Below are positions 6,679 through 13,448 of a DNA stretch of 20,446 bases, piece by piece. The DNA is from GWB1-38-13 sp964608405 (GTDB lineage: Bacteria > Patescibacteriota > Microgenomatia > UBA8517). Both the position numbers and the translations under genes were made by a program. Every line of letters begins with the position of its first letter. The first letter of the stretch is position 1. The DNA is taken from contig CAZSNC010000013.1 in NCBI GenBank assembly GCA_964608405.1, positions 1 through 20,446 of the forward strand, written 5' to 3'. Below the pieces are notes generated by a model. The model did not search any database, was not told the DNA's origin, and saw nothing but the letters and a program-made list of their open reading frames with translations.

Positions 6679-7566
6679 TTAGCGCAGAGTGAGTAGAAAA
6701 TCAAGAGCTTTTCGTCTTCCAAGTATTGTTTTTATGATGTTAAGCTGTTCCGGTGATTCGAGCCTTTCTTTAATGCTTGGATCACTCGAACTTGCTTTAA
6801 CAGCTTCATCCACCTCGCTTTGTGATACCGTGATATTTTCTTCTTGGGCAATTTTCTCAAGAATAAGCTCAATCTTAATTGATTCCTCGGATTGCTTAAA
6901 ATATTCGTCCCTTATGCTTTGTGGATTTTTCCCGATAGAGGAAAGATAGCTTTCAAGGTTCAATCCAAGTTTCTCTATCCGTGAAAGAAGTTGTGAAAGC
7001 CTTGAATTTACTTCTTCATCGACAAGTACTTTTGGAACAATGATCTTTACTGATTTTAGAAGAGACTCGATGATTTTTTGTTCCTTTTCCAAACGTGACT
7101 GTTGACTGTCATTTTCTTTGTTGTCGGTATTGTTCCCGGGTGTCCAGATTTTTTCGTTTCCGACAATTCCCTTAATATTTTCTTTGTAATTTCCCAAATC
7201 GAAAGGAAGTATCTCACAGGTTATGGCTCTAACCTGCCAGTCCTCCCCTTCTGTGGATGAAATAAGCTCAAATTTGGGAAAAACTGAGGGCCTGATTTTT
7301 TCGGTGTTTAATGCATCCGTAAGCATTTTAGGAAGAATTCCAGATAATGTTTTCTCGACTAATTTTTCTTTAGAAATATGCTCTTTAACCCTATCTATGG
7401 GGGCATTTCCTTTTCTAAAGCCTGGTACCTCAATTTCACTCCCAAGTTCTTCCAGGGCTTTTTTTTCGTTGACGGAGATGATGTCTTTGGGTATGGTAAA
7501 AGTAATTTGTATTGTTCCGTCGTTTTCTTTCGCAACTGTGTAGTTTTTATTTAAATCACTATCCAT
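6679..7566 (-). CDS. tig: trigger factor, minimal form without PPIase domain
   Basis: A 295-aa ribosome-associated chaperone. Residues about 8-125 form the ribosome-binding domain with the signature PGFRKGNAP (48-56), whose GFRKG loop contacts the ribosome at the exit tunnel. After a short polar linker (about 140-160) the chain goes directly into the helical C-terminal chaperone domain (IPKVLVDEEVNSRLSQL, then ITVSQSEVDEAVKA, ending GRRKALDFLL). The FKBP-type PPIase domain that normally lies between them is absent, which explains the length against about 430 aa for typical trigger factors. The start is supported by a TTTAAA-17-TATAAT promoter whose -10 ends 9 nt before the ATG. A perfect 16-bp palindrome lies in that promoter. 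Confidence 0.88.
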   Translation of the reverse strand: MDSDLNKNYTVAKENDGTIQITFTIPKDIISVNEKKALEELGSEIEVPGFRKGNAPIDRVKEHISKEKLVEKTLSGILPKMLTDALNTEKIRPSVFPKFELISSTEGEDWQVRAITCEILPFDLGNYKENIKGIVGNEKIWTPGNNTDNKENDSQQSRLEKEQKIIESLLKSVKIIVPKVLVDEEVNSRLSQLLSRIEKLGLNLESYLSSIGKNPQSIRDEYFKQSEESIKIELILEKIAQEENITVSQSEVDEAVKASSSDPSIKERLESPEQLNIIKTILGRRKALDFLLTLR

Positions 7567-7575
7567 AGTTTTCGT

Positions 7576-7604
7576 ATTATATCCGAAACCTTTAAAGGTT
7601 TAAA
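7576..7604 (-). promoter_or_regulatory. trigger factor promoter with 16-bp palindrome (possible operator)
   Basis: On -: TTTAAA (7599-7604), a 17-bp spacer, then TATAAT (7576-7581), giving an mRNA leader of about 3 nt. The perfect palindrome AAACCTTTAAAGGTTT (7586-7601) fills the spacer and overlaps the -35. It is not followed by a U-run, so it does not look like a terminator of the upstream gene. Confidence 0.6.
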
Positions 7605-7621
7605 CAGGAAGATTGGTATTG

Positions 7622-7813
7622 TTAGGATCCCCCTTTGTGTTGAGTCCTGAATGAAGTGTTCACAAATCGCTGCGATTTGTTAAAACCACCGGTAAATTTT
7701 ACGGTTGAAAAAATGCTTTGCTTAGGTGAAAAAGGGCTGTGATATTTGGCAACCGGAAGGTCAGGCTCTTCTTTTGGTTTAACCTGTGTTTTGGCTTTGT
7801 CAGTGATTGTCAT
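7622..7813 (-). CDS. small hypothetical protein (63 aa)
   Basis: A basic, proline- and serine-rich protein (KPKEEPDLPVAKYHSPFSP, then FTGGFNKSQRF) with no membrane segment and no recognised family; it looks largely disordered. Its ATG lies 2 nt after the stop of the holin-like gene on the same strand, so the two are probably one transcript. No Shine-Dalgarno is visible. Confidence 0.5.
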   Translation of the reverse strand: MTITDKAKTQVKPKEEPDLPVAKYHSPFSPKQSIFSTVKFTGGFNKSQRFVNTSFRTQHKGGS

Positions 7814-7815
7814 AC

Positions 7816-8163
7816 TTAATTATTTTTATCTTTTGCAAGCTTATTTAAAAACATGGAAACAAGTGTCAGCACGATAGATGCAAGAAGCGCCGTTCCGAAA
7901 TTTGATATCTCGAAACCGGGAACTACAACACTCACTCCCCATAGAAGTAGAACATTAATCAAAAATGCCGCGATACCTACTGTCACGATGGAAAGCGGGA
8001 GGAATAACAATTGAATTAATGGGCGTATAAAAGTATTTACAACTCCGATTACTATCGCGGTTACAGTTATCGATAAGATTCCACTAAAAGATACTCCTGG
8101 AATTAGATATGAAACTACAAAAAGCGCCAAGATATTAATTAGTAGCTTTGCAATAAGTGTCAT
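7816..8163 (-). CDS. phage holin family 4 / YvlD-like membrane protein
   Basis: A 115-aa protein with four predicted transmembrane helices. The first ends in LIPGVSFSG and the third is followed by VVPGFEI; these two 'PG(V/F)' loops with VVNTFIRPLIQLLFLPLSI between the halves are typical of the phage-holin-4_2 / mycobacterial 4-TM superfamily IV (YvlD). The lysine-rich C-terminus is cytoplasmic. The family's role is not well defined; most chromosomal members are not lysis proteins, so 'holin' is a fold label only. The start codon sits 7 nt past a -10-like GAAAAT, 17 bp downstream of a perfect TTGACA, so the mRNA is probably leaderless. It is followed after 2 nt by the 63-aa gene. Confidence 0.8.
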   Translation of the reverse strand: MTLIAKLLINILALFVVSYLIPGVSFSGILSITVTAIVIGVVNTFIRPLIQLLFLPLSIVTVGIAAFLINVLLLWGVSVVVPGFEISNFGTALLASIVLTLVSMFLNKLAKDKNN

Positions 8164-8164
8164 A

Positions 8165-8198
8165 GTACAATTTTCTATTGTACAGGACTTTTTGTCAA
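8165..8198 (-). promoter_or_regulatory. leaderless promoter with inverted repeat before the holin-like gene
   Basis: On -: TTGACA (8193-8198), a 17-bp spacer, then GAAAAT. The inverted repeat GTACAAT (8165-8171) - 5 nt - ATTGTAC (8177-8183) covers the -10 and ends one base before the ATG, so it may be an operator. Confidence 0.5.
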
Positions 8199-8209
8199 CA
8201 ATCTTTGTT

Positions 8210-9223
8210 TTACTTTAAGTGTTTTTGGTAAAAGAGAAGGCTTTGTTTTGCCGCGGAATCCCAATCAGGTCTCATATTGTGATCCGCCCCGTAATGACTT
8301 ATGTACGAAACGTTAACACCGAGCGATTTTAGTTTTTTCGAAAGAGAATCACTCCATCGGGAGGGTACAGCGTCGTCGTTTGTTCCCTGGTGTAATTCAA
8401 TATCGGCTGAAATATTATCGAGGTAGTTTGAAAGGGAAAATTTTTCTACATCGTAGAGTGATTCAAAACGCGAAAGTTCCAAACGTATTAATTTTCCTTT
8501 GTCATCGGAGTCGTCTGTGTAATAAAGGATGGAATACGGAAACGGTTTGGATACAGGTGCCCACAATACCGTAGCGTAGTTTTTGCGTGTTATTTCAAGT
8601 GTTTCTAAAGCTATCTGTCCTCCGTTAGAATGTCCCCAAATAAATAAGTTTTTTCCATCCCAATGATCATCTAATACCCCATTTTCGATTGATTCAATAA
8701 GTGAAAGAATTGTTGTGTAGGTTTGAAATCTTGCCTCAAATATATTACCGGCTTCGGAATCAGAATTTGCATAACCCAAAAAATCGGGAGCGATAGTAAC
8801 AAAACCGTTATTAACCAAGTATAAACCGATGTTTTTAGTCCCCGTTCCCGACGAGTAATTTTGTTGGTCGACATAACCACGAATGAGAATTACGATTGGG
8901 TATTTTAATCCATCAGTCTTTTTCGGGTAATTAATAACGCCTGTTGTTGTTTTGTAGATTTTGTCGTTTATTCCAGGAATAAAACGAAATTCAAATACGT
9001 TTGAAATATATGTTTCGTTTTCAGTAAGTGTTTCAATATCTCTTAACGTCCCTACTGGGATATCGGCGTTCATCAGATTTTCGATGGTGTACATTTCTAA
9101 AGGTTTTTGTACCTTTTTAAGGGCGTAATTCTCATTATTTGAAATGTTTATCCTATTTGACAGGAGAAATCCTATCAAAAAGGATAGTGGTATCAACATG
9201 GCAATTAATAACCTCGTTTTCAT
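8210..9223 (-). CDS. secreted or anchored alpha/beta hydrolase (prolyl-oligopeptidase-like)
   Basis: A 337-aa protein with an N-terminal signal or anchor helix (residues 4-22) and then an alpha/beta hydrolase domain of the dipeptidyl-aminopeptidase / acyl-peptidase type. The strand PIVILIRGY (109-117) leads into the oxyanion region, and VTIAPDFLGYANS (142-154) is the typical following loop. The nucleophile elbow is WGHSNGG with Ser199. Asp283 in HQGTNDDAVP and His315 in YGADHNMRP complete the triad. It probably works outside the membrane on small peptides or esters; substrate unknown. It is divergent from metK. Many CPR genomes carry such exported hydrolases, so the gene is probably core rather than mobile. 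Confidence 0.82.
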   Translation of the reverse strand: MKTRLLIAMLIPLSFLIGFLLSNRINISNNENYALKKVQKPLEMYTIENLMNADIPVGTLRDIETLTENETYISNVFEFRFIPGINDKIYKTTTGVINYPKKTDGLKYPIVILIRGYVDQQNYSSGTGTKNIGLYLVNNGFVTIAPDFLGYANSDSEAGNIFEARFQTYTTILSLIESIENGVLDDHWDGKNLFIWGHSNGGQIALETLEITRKNYATVLWAPVSKPFPYSILYYTDDSDDKGKLIRLELSRFESLYDVEKFSLSNYLDNISADIELHQGTNDDAVPSRWSDSLSKKLKSLGVNVSYISHYGADHNMRPDWDSAAKQSLLFYQKHLK

Positions 9224-9243
9224 AGTAGGATAATTTTACATTA

Positions 9244-9271
9244 TTGACACAACGATATCTGTAAATATACT
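9244..9271 (+). promoter_or_regulatory. metK promoter
   Basis: A perfect -35 TTGACA (9244-9249), a 16-bp spacer and -10 TATACT (9266-9271) lie directly upstream of the SAM riboswitch. The start should be near 9278, so the whole aptamer is transcribed. Confidence 0.75.
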
Positions 9272-9287
9272 ATGTAGTAAGTTAAAA

Positions 9288-9443
9288 GTATCTCGAGTGC
9301 GGATTAGGGATCTAGCCCATTGACCCGCCGGCAACCCCGATAAAACAACCTTTCGGATGGTGCCAAATCTAGACTTTAAGTAAAAAAAAGGAAGATACAA
9401 GGTATGTTTTTTTAACTCTTCCTTTTACGGAAGAGTTTTTTTT
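9288..9443 (+). promoter_or_regulatory. SAM riboswitch (SAM-I / SAM-IV clan) with transcription terminator, controlling metK
   Basis: The S-box core is present: GGG-ATCTA-GCCC, CCGCCGGCAACC and GGTGCCAA. P1 is GTATCT (9288-9293) with AGATAC (9393-9398). P2 is GCGG/CCGC, and P3 runs from GGCAACC to GGTGCC with a CCGA/TCGG extension. The P2 loop can pair with CTAGA after P3 in the usual pseudoknot. P4 is very short or absent, so assignment to SAM-I rather than SAM-I/IV is open. AAAAGGAAGA (9386-9395) is perfectly complementary over 10 nt to TCTTCCTTTT (9417-9426) and overlaps the P1 3' strand, so antitermination and P1 exclude each other. When SAM binds, P1 forms and the 9-bp terminator (9414-9437) stops transcription before metK. 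Confidence 0.9.
9414..9443 (+). terminator. riboswitch-controlled intrinsic terminator
   Basis: The perfect stem AACTCTTCC-(TTTTAC)-GGAAGAGTT is followed by a run of T ending at 9443. It lies 18 nt before the metK ATG and is the off-state structure of the SAM riboswitch. Confidence 0.9.
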
Positions 9444-9461
9444 ATGGGAATAAATAATTAA

Positions 9462-10523
9462 ATGAAAAGTCTCAAGTACAACACATATACGGTCGAAAGC
9501 GTAACTTCAGGACACCCGGATAAAATATGCGATCAGGTCTCCGATGCGATATTGGATGCATGTTTAAGCCAGGATCCCAATAGCAGAGTTGCAGTTGAAT
9601 GTATGGGGGCACACGGGCATTTTTATATTGGAGGCGAGCTCACAACCAACGCAGAAATTAATTTCGTAAAAATTGCCAAGAATGTTTATAAACAAATAGG
9701 ATACAAGGATAAGTTAAAGGTCACAACAAATATCATAAGACAAAGCTCTGATATCGCTTTAGGCGTTGATGGTGGGGGTGCGGGAGATCAGGGGATCATG
9801 TACGGATATGCTACAGATGAATCAGAAAGTTATTTACCACTTGGGGTGTATCTTGTTCACAAATTAACGAAAGGATTGGAGGAGTTGAGGACTTCAGGGA
9901 AAATCAAATGGTTGATGCCGGATGGTAAAGCGCAAGTAACAGTTCATCATGACAAGGTGACAGAAGTCTTGGTCAGTTGCCAGCATAACGAGGAAGTTGA
10001 TCAAGACATAATCAGAAAAGAACTAAGAAAGTATCTTATTGAACCGACAGTAGAAAAGTATGGAAGCAATTATGGGGTATTAATAAACCCAACAGGAAGA
10101 TTTGTTTATGGCGGCTTTTATGCAGATACGGGATTGACAGGAAGGAAAATTATGGTTGATTCCTATGGTGGAATGATGCCGCACGGGGGCGGGGCTTTTT
10201 CCGGCAAGGATCCTACAAAAGTGGATAGATCAGGAGCATATATGGCCAGGTATGTGGCAAAAAATTTGGTTTACCGTGGCTTGGGGAAGCGCTGCTTGGT
10301 CAGCGTTTCTTACGCAATCGGAAAAGCAGAGCCGCTGATGGTCTACGCCGTGAACGAAAAAGACGAGGATCTTTCCGGATATGTAAATAAACATTTTAAT
10401 TTTCAACCCCTTGCAATAATTGAAAAATTAAATCTTAGACAACCGATTTATAGGAACACGGCTTCATATGGACATTTCGGAAGAGATAGTTTTCCTTGGG
10501 AAGTGTTGGAAAAGGATTGGTAA
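9462..10523 (+). CDS. metK: S-adenosylmethionine synthetase
   Basis: Makes S-adenosylmethionine from methionine and ATP, releasing phosphate and pyrophosphate; cytoplasmic, the source of methyl groups for the cell. The N-terminal ATP-site histidine is in SGHPDK (residues 16-21). The loop motif GAGDQG is at 107-112 and the phosphate-binding signature GGGAFSGKD at 242-250, followed by PTKVDRSGAYMARYVAKN. The active-site residues look intact. At 353 aa it is shorter than the usual 380-400, with shorter insertions and C-terminus. No Shine-Dalgarno precedes the ATG. Expression is set by the SAM riboswitch just upstream, so the product shuts off its own synthesis. The adjacent genes are not methionine-related. 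Confidence 0.96.
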   Translation: MKSLKYNTYTVESVTSGHPDKICDQVSDAILDACLSQDPNSRVAVECMGAHGHFYIGGELTTNAEINFVKIAKNVYKQIGYKDKLKVTTNIIRQSSDIALGVDGGGAGDQGIMYGYATDESESYLPLGVYLVHKLTKGLEELRTSGKIKWLMPDGKAQVTVHHDKVTEVLVSCQHNEEVDQDIIRKELRKYLIEPTVEKYGSNYGVLINPTGRFVYGGFYADTGLTGRKIMVDSYGGMMPHGGGAFSGKDPTKVDRSGAYMARYVAKNLVYRGLGKRCLVSVSYAIGKAEPLMVYAVNEKDEDLSGYVNKHFNFQPLAIIEKLNLRQPIYRNTASYGHFGRDSFPWEVLEKDW

Positions 10524-10560
10524 TCTAATTTCTACATCTTTTTCAGTTTAATTGTTGTAC

Positions 10561-10588
10561 TTGATAGTTACCAGTAAAAGTCTAAATT
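10561..10588 (+). promoter_or_regulatory. candidate leaderless promoter
   Basis: TTGATA (10561-10566), a 16-bp spacer, then TAAATT (10583-10588). The expected start coincides with the GTG at 10595. Confidence 0.5.
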
Positions 10589-10594
10589 ATAATT

Positions 10595-11167
10595 GTGAAG
10601 AAAATCATTGCACTTATTATATTGGCTGCTTTGATTGTTGGGCTTTATTATTTTGTCTTCTCGAAGAATGAATGGGAAAGAGAAAGTCCTATATCGGGTG
10701 TTTTTGTATCCGATGAGGAAAAGTACATCAACCAGATAGCTGACAAAGAGGTTCAAAAGTATGTTTTTTACACTCTTCCTGAAAAAGTCCTAAGGCCGGG
10801 ATATGGAGGGAAAGTTTTTTGCTCGAATAAATTGTTTGGATATGAGAAGGATATCAAAGAAAATAGTGTTACTGCCTATGTTTATGCATATTGTGAGGAA
10901 TATTACCTTAGAAATGACAAACCAACTTTAGGAAGCGGTGTCTCATGCCCAGTTAGGTTAGTGTTTACTTCCGAAAAAAATGGATTGGTTTTAAATTACC
11001 TATCGATACTAAAAGACGGTGATCAATACGCAAATTCAATAAGGGATGTATTTCCCAAAGAATACCAAGAGGAGGCTATACAGGGAATCGACACCACCCT
11101 GTTGATACCGGCACCCAAAACCCAAGCTGAAAACTACTACAAGGGAAAGCTGGAAGTCTATTTTTGA
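10595..11167 (+). CDS. membrane-anchored hypothetical protein (190 aa)
   Basis: Starts at GTG, 7 nt after a -10-like box. An N-terminal hydrophobic helix (residues 4-21, IIALIILAALIVGLYYFV) is a signal anchor; the rest is a single polar extracytoplasmic domain. That domain contains Cys residues in GKVFCSNKLFGYEKD, YAYCEEYYL and GVSCPVRLVF that might form a disulfide. No catalytic motif or family is recognised. It follows metK after 71 nt but has its own promoter, and ends 3 nt from the convergent YtxH-like gene, leaving no room for a private terminator. It probably faces the cell exterior. Confidence 0.7.
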   Translation: MKKIIALIILAALIVGLYYFVFSKNEWERESPISGVFVSDEEKYINQIADKEVQKYVFYTLPEKVLRPGYGGKVFCSNKLFGYEKDIKENSVTAYVYAYCEEYYLRNDKPTLGSGVSCPVRLVFTSEKNGLVLNYLSILKDGDQYANSIRDVFPKEYQEEAIQGIDTTLLIPAPKTQAENYYKGKLEVYF

Positions 11168-11170
11168 TAA

Positions 11171-11437
11171 TTAACCTTTCAACAATTCCTTCTTTTTCTT
11201 GACCTCGGTAAGCACTTTCTTCACCTTCTTCTCGCTTTCTTTTTTGGCTGAGTCCACTGATTTTAGAACTTTATTCAATTCCTTTGTCCCCTTCTGTTCG
11301 AGACCCTTTACTACTTTTCCGATCTTTTGTCTTGCCTTTTTATTAGAAAGAAGATATGCAGCCCCGCCTATCGCGGCCGCACCGATTGCACCTGCAATTC
11401 CACCCTTAATTAGATTGTTCTTTGTCTTTTTTTTCAT
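11171..11437 (-). CDS. YtxH-like small membrane protein
   Basis: An 88-aa protein: a lysine-rich start (MKKKTKNN), one glycine/alanine-rich transmembrane helix (GGIAGAIGAAAIGGAAYLL), then a long lysine/glutamate helix. This is the architecture of YtxH / 'gas vesicle protein' family members found with general stress genes in Firmicutes. The ATG at 11437 is chosen because an AAGGAGGTGG Shine-Dalgarno stands before it; a GTG four codons earlier lies inside that Shine-Dalgarno. Its start overlaps the end of the upstream DUF948-like gene by 32 nt, so the two are translationally linked. Confidence 0.65.
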   Translation of the reverse strand: MKKKTKNNLIKGGIAGAIGAAAIGGAAYLLSNKKARQKIGKVVKGLEQKGTKELNKVLKSVDSAKKESEKKVKKVLTEVKKKKELLKG

Positions 11438-11699
11438 CTTTTCTTCCACCTCCTTTATAATTGCCGATATAAGAACCCTTAATATTTATGACCTTATTAA
11501 TTAGTGTCTCAAAAAAGGTCAATATCTTCAATTTGATTTCTTCCTGTGTTAATTCAAAATTATCTACCCGTAGTTCTATTTTGGTGAGCAGTCGCTTCGT
11601 GGTATGGAGAAGTTGTATTAAAAATATAAAAAATGTTGCAATAAGCCCCGTAATTAACACGAGTGAAATTATAAGTATTGTATTAAGTCCGCTATCCAT
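11406..11699 (-). CDS. DUF948/YtxG-like membrane protein
   Basis: A 97-aa protein with one N-terminal transmembrane helix (about residues 8-30, ILIISLVLITGLIATFFIF) followed by an amphipathic helix (LLHTTKRLLTKIELRVDNF) and a lysine-rich tail. The layout is like YtxG (DUF948), which in Bacillus sits directly before ytxH. Here too a YtxH-like gene follows and overlaps, which supports the reading. The sequence match is by architecture only. Its ATG lies 2 nt after the Nramp-like gene's stop, so all three should be one transcript. Confidence 0.55.
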   Translation of the reverse strand: MDSGLNTILIISLVLITGLIATFFIFLIQLLHTTKRLLTKIELRVDNFELTQEEIKLKILTFFETLINKVINIKGSYIGNYKGGGRKDEKKDKEQSN

Positions 11700-11701
11700 A
11701 A

Positions 11702-13105
11702 TTAAAAATTAAATAAACTTTTGAAAACCGTAAATATGCTAAAACCTCCGTAAAATACAATTGCCATAATCATTATAACTCTTCTAGCAATTGAAGGCGC
11801 GACCATTTTGGGTAGAGCTTGGGTATTAAGGACATAAAGCATAATTGCATATATAAACATCGTTACGGCATTCATAACTCCCCCAATAATAACGAGTGTA
11901 AGCGGTTCGGAAAAACCGGATAAAAATATTATTGATCCGCCGACAATTTGCAACCAGAGAAAGACATAAAAATACTTTGAGAGTCTTTCTACTTTAAATT
12001 TTTTATTAGATGAAATAACGAGATTTTCGGACAGAATTCTGCTGGTTGATGCGTAGACGGAAAACTGTGTTCCAAAAAGCATAAGTGCAGCAGTGAGTAG
12101 GAACCCGGTTCCGATGTATGGAGAGATTATCTGCGATATCTCCATGCTTTCACTGAAAAGAAATGTAATATTGTTTGTTATGCCACCGTGTTTATATGTT
12201 GTCACATAAGAAAGAAGGCTTAACAGTACCATTGTTATTGCCCCGGTAAGCCAAAAAACAATTCCGTGTTCGAGGTTTACTCGTTTCCACCACAACCTGA
12301 AAAGTTTTACGTTTTCCTGGGTATTTTTAAAAAGAGCACCTTCCAACTTTAAATTTTGCTTGTTGTTGCTAAAAAGACTGCTTATTTTTCCAGTATGAGC
12401 TCCCATACCGAAACCTTTTTCTTTTATATAGTATGACTGTGACAAGTTTAAGTTTCCGCCTGCACCGGCATAAGCCAGAGCTCCCAGGAAGGTGGCAAAG
12501 GAGATCCCCGAAGGGATGAGCCAAAACCCATCCCCGATTCCGAGTAATCCTTTTGAAAGTGCAAGATAGTCGGTCGGCTTGGCTAGTAATAGTGTCAGAA
12601 CAACGATAAACGGAATGCCGAGTATGATAATTGTTTTTTGGAAAGCTTCCTGTGTTTTGTACAAGTATTTTCCCAACGAGAGAATAATTCCTATGATAAA
12701 AAGAAGTATTATAGGAAGGTATTTGTTGTATTCAATTCCGCTTGCATAGGAAATCAATTTTGCGGAAGACGCAGCAAGCCCTGGCCAGACCCAGGGAACA
12801 AAAGTCGTTAACATAAACCAAACAGGAGAAAATCCTTTAAAGATTCGGGATAGACCCACAAATACACTCTCCCCCGTTGCTAATGTATACCTTTCGATTT
12901 CCATGTTCAGGAAAAACTGCAATGTGATTCCGATTACGGCTCCCCAAATTATTCCCAATCCGAAATTTGCCGAAAGATATGGCCAGAGAATTAACTCCCC
13001 ACTTCCGAGTCCAAGTCCGAGTAAAATAAAACTAGGTCCGATTAGTTTTTTCAAAGGTGGTGGGTGCGGAAGATCTTTATCAGATTGGGGAAGTATTTCT
13101 TTCAT
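11702..13105 (-). CDS. Nramp-related transporter lacking the canonical metal-site motifs
   Basis: A 467-aa membrane protein with 11-12 hydrophobic segments, in the Nramp/LeuT-fold family. TM1 reads GPSFILLGLGLGSGELILWPY where Nramp metal transporters have GPGF...DPGN. The usual TM6 MPH motif is replaced by a region around AYAGAGGNLNLSQ. The Asp, Asn and Met ligands are therefore missing, so manganese or iron import should not be assumed; the substrate is unknown. A soluble insertion (about residues 225-270) is longer than usual. The ATG at 13105 is chosen over a TTG one codon earlier because TTGTAT-17-TAATAT places the transcription start at that ATG. The YtxG/YtxH-like genes follow directly. 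Confidence 0.75.
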   Translation of the reverse strand: MKEILPQSDKDLPHPPPLKKLIGPSFILLGLGLGSGELILWPYLSANFGLGIIWGAVIGITLQFFLNMEIERYTLATGESVFVGLSRIFKGFSPVWFMLTTFVPWVWPGLAASSAKLISYASGIEYNKYLPIILLFIIGIILSLGKYLYKTQEAFQKTIIILGIPFIVVLTLLLAKPTDYLALSKGLLGIGDGFWLIPSGISFATFLGALAYAGAGGNLNLSQSYYIKEKGFGMGAHTGKISSLFSNNKQNLKLEGALFKNTQENVKLFRLWWKRVNLEHGIVFWLTGAITMVLLSLLSYVTTYKHGGITNNITFLFSESMEISQIISPYIGTGFLLTAALMLFGTQFSVYASTSRILSENLVISSNKKFKVERLSKYFYVFLWLQIVGGSIIFLSGFSEPLTLVIIGGVMNAVTMFIYAIMLYVLNTQALPKMVAPSIARRVIMIMAIVFYGGFSIFTVFKSLFNF

Positions 13106-13111
13106 CAACTA

Positions 13112-13140
13112 ATATTAAGTAATTTCTTGTGGAGATACAA
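13112..13140 (-). promoter_or_regulatory. leaderless promoter of the Nramp-like operon
   Basis: On -: TTGTAT (13135-13140), a 17-bp spacer, then TAATAT (13112-13117). The start falls on the A of the ATG at 13105. Confidence 0.5.
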
Positions 13141-13150
13141 TGTGTTCAAG

Positions 13151-13327
13151 CTATCGGTTATTGCCCGGGAGCTTCTTTTTGTCCCGAATAGGGGTAATTT
13201 TCTGTCGCTTCAGATGCGATATTTCCCAATCGTGTTGCCTTAGTCCGTTAAGATTCGGGTTTTCACTACCCACAGGGCAATTTCTGTTGTGATTGCCGTT
13301 TCTTCCCTTACCAAACTCGCAATTCAT
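13151..13327 (-). CDS. small Asn/Arg/Lys-rich hypothetical protein (58 aa)
   Basis: An uninterrupted 58-codon ORF in the otherwise gene-free gap before the Nramp-like operon. It starts MNCEFGKGRNGNHNRNCP, continues with GSENPNLNGLRQHDW and ends with a basic tail (KRQKITPIRDKKKLPGNNR). The two cysteines, with nearby His and Asn, might bind a metal, but no known zinc motif fits. Upstream on - lie TTGAAG (13365-13370) and TAAATA (13342-13347) at 17 bp, and AGGAAA about 10 nt before the ATG. No family is recognised; polar composition leaves real doubt about coding. Confidence 0.4.
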   Translation of the reverse strand: MNCEFGKGRNGNHNRNCPVGSENPNLNGLRQHDWEISHLKRQKITPIRDKKKLPGNNR

Positions 13328-13401
13328 AGATATTAATTTCCTATTTACACCTTCATTTGAAAATCTTCAAGTATTAACTTTCATTTGTGTTAAAAAGGTT
13401 C

Positions 13402-13429
13402 TTGACTTCGGGTAAATTTCGGGTAAATT
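13402..13429 (+). promoter_or_regulatory. promoter of the Y-family polymerase operon with tandem 11-bp repeat
   Basis: TTGACT (13402-13407), a 16-bp spacer, then TAAATT (13424-13429). Two perfect head-to-tail copies of TTCGGGTAAAT (13407-13417 and 13418-13428) fill the spacer and most of the -10. One copy per helical turn suggests a regulator binding one face. Confidence 0.55.
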
Positions 13430-13448
13430 TAGTATGGAGGTTGAATAA

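Noticed and set aside
7816..8163. Phage origin for the holin-like gene
   Set aside because: The family is common on bacterial chromosomes, and no endolysin or phage structural gene is adjacent.
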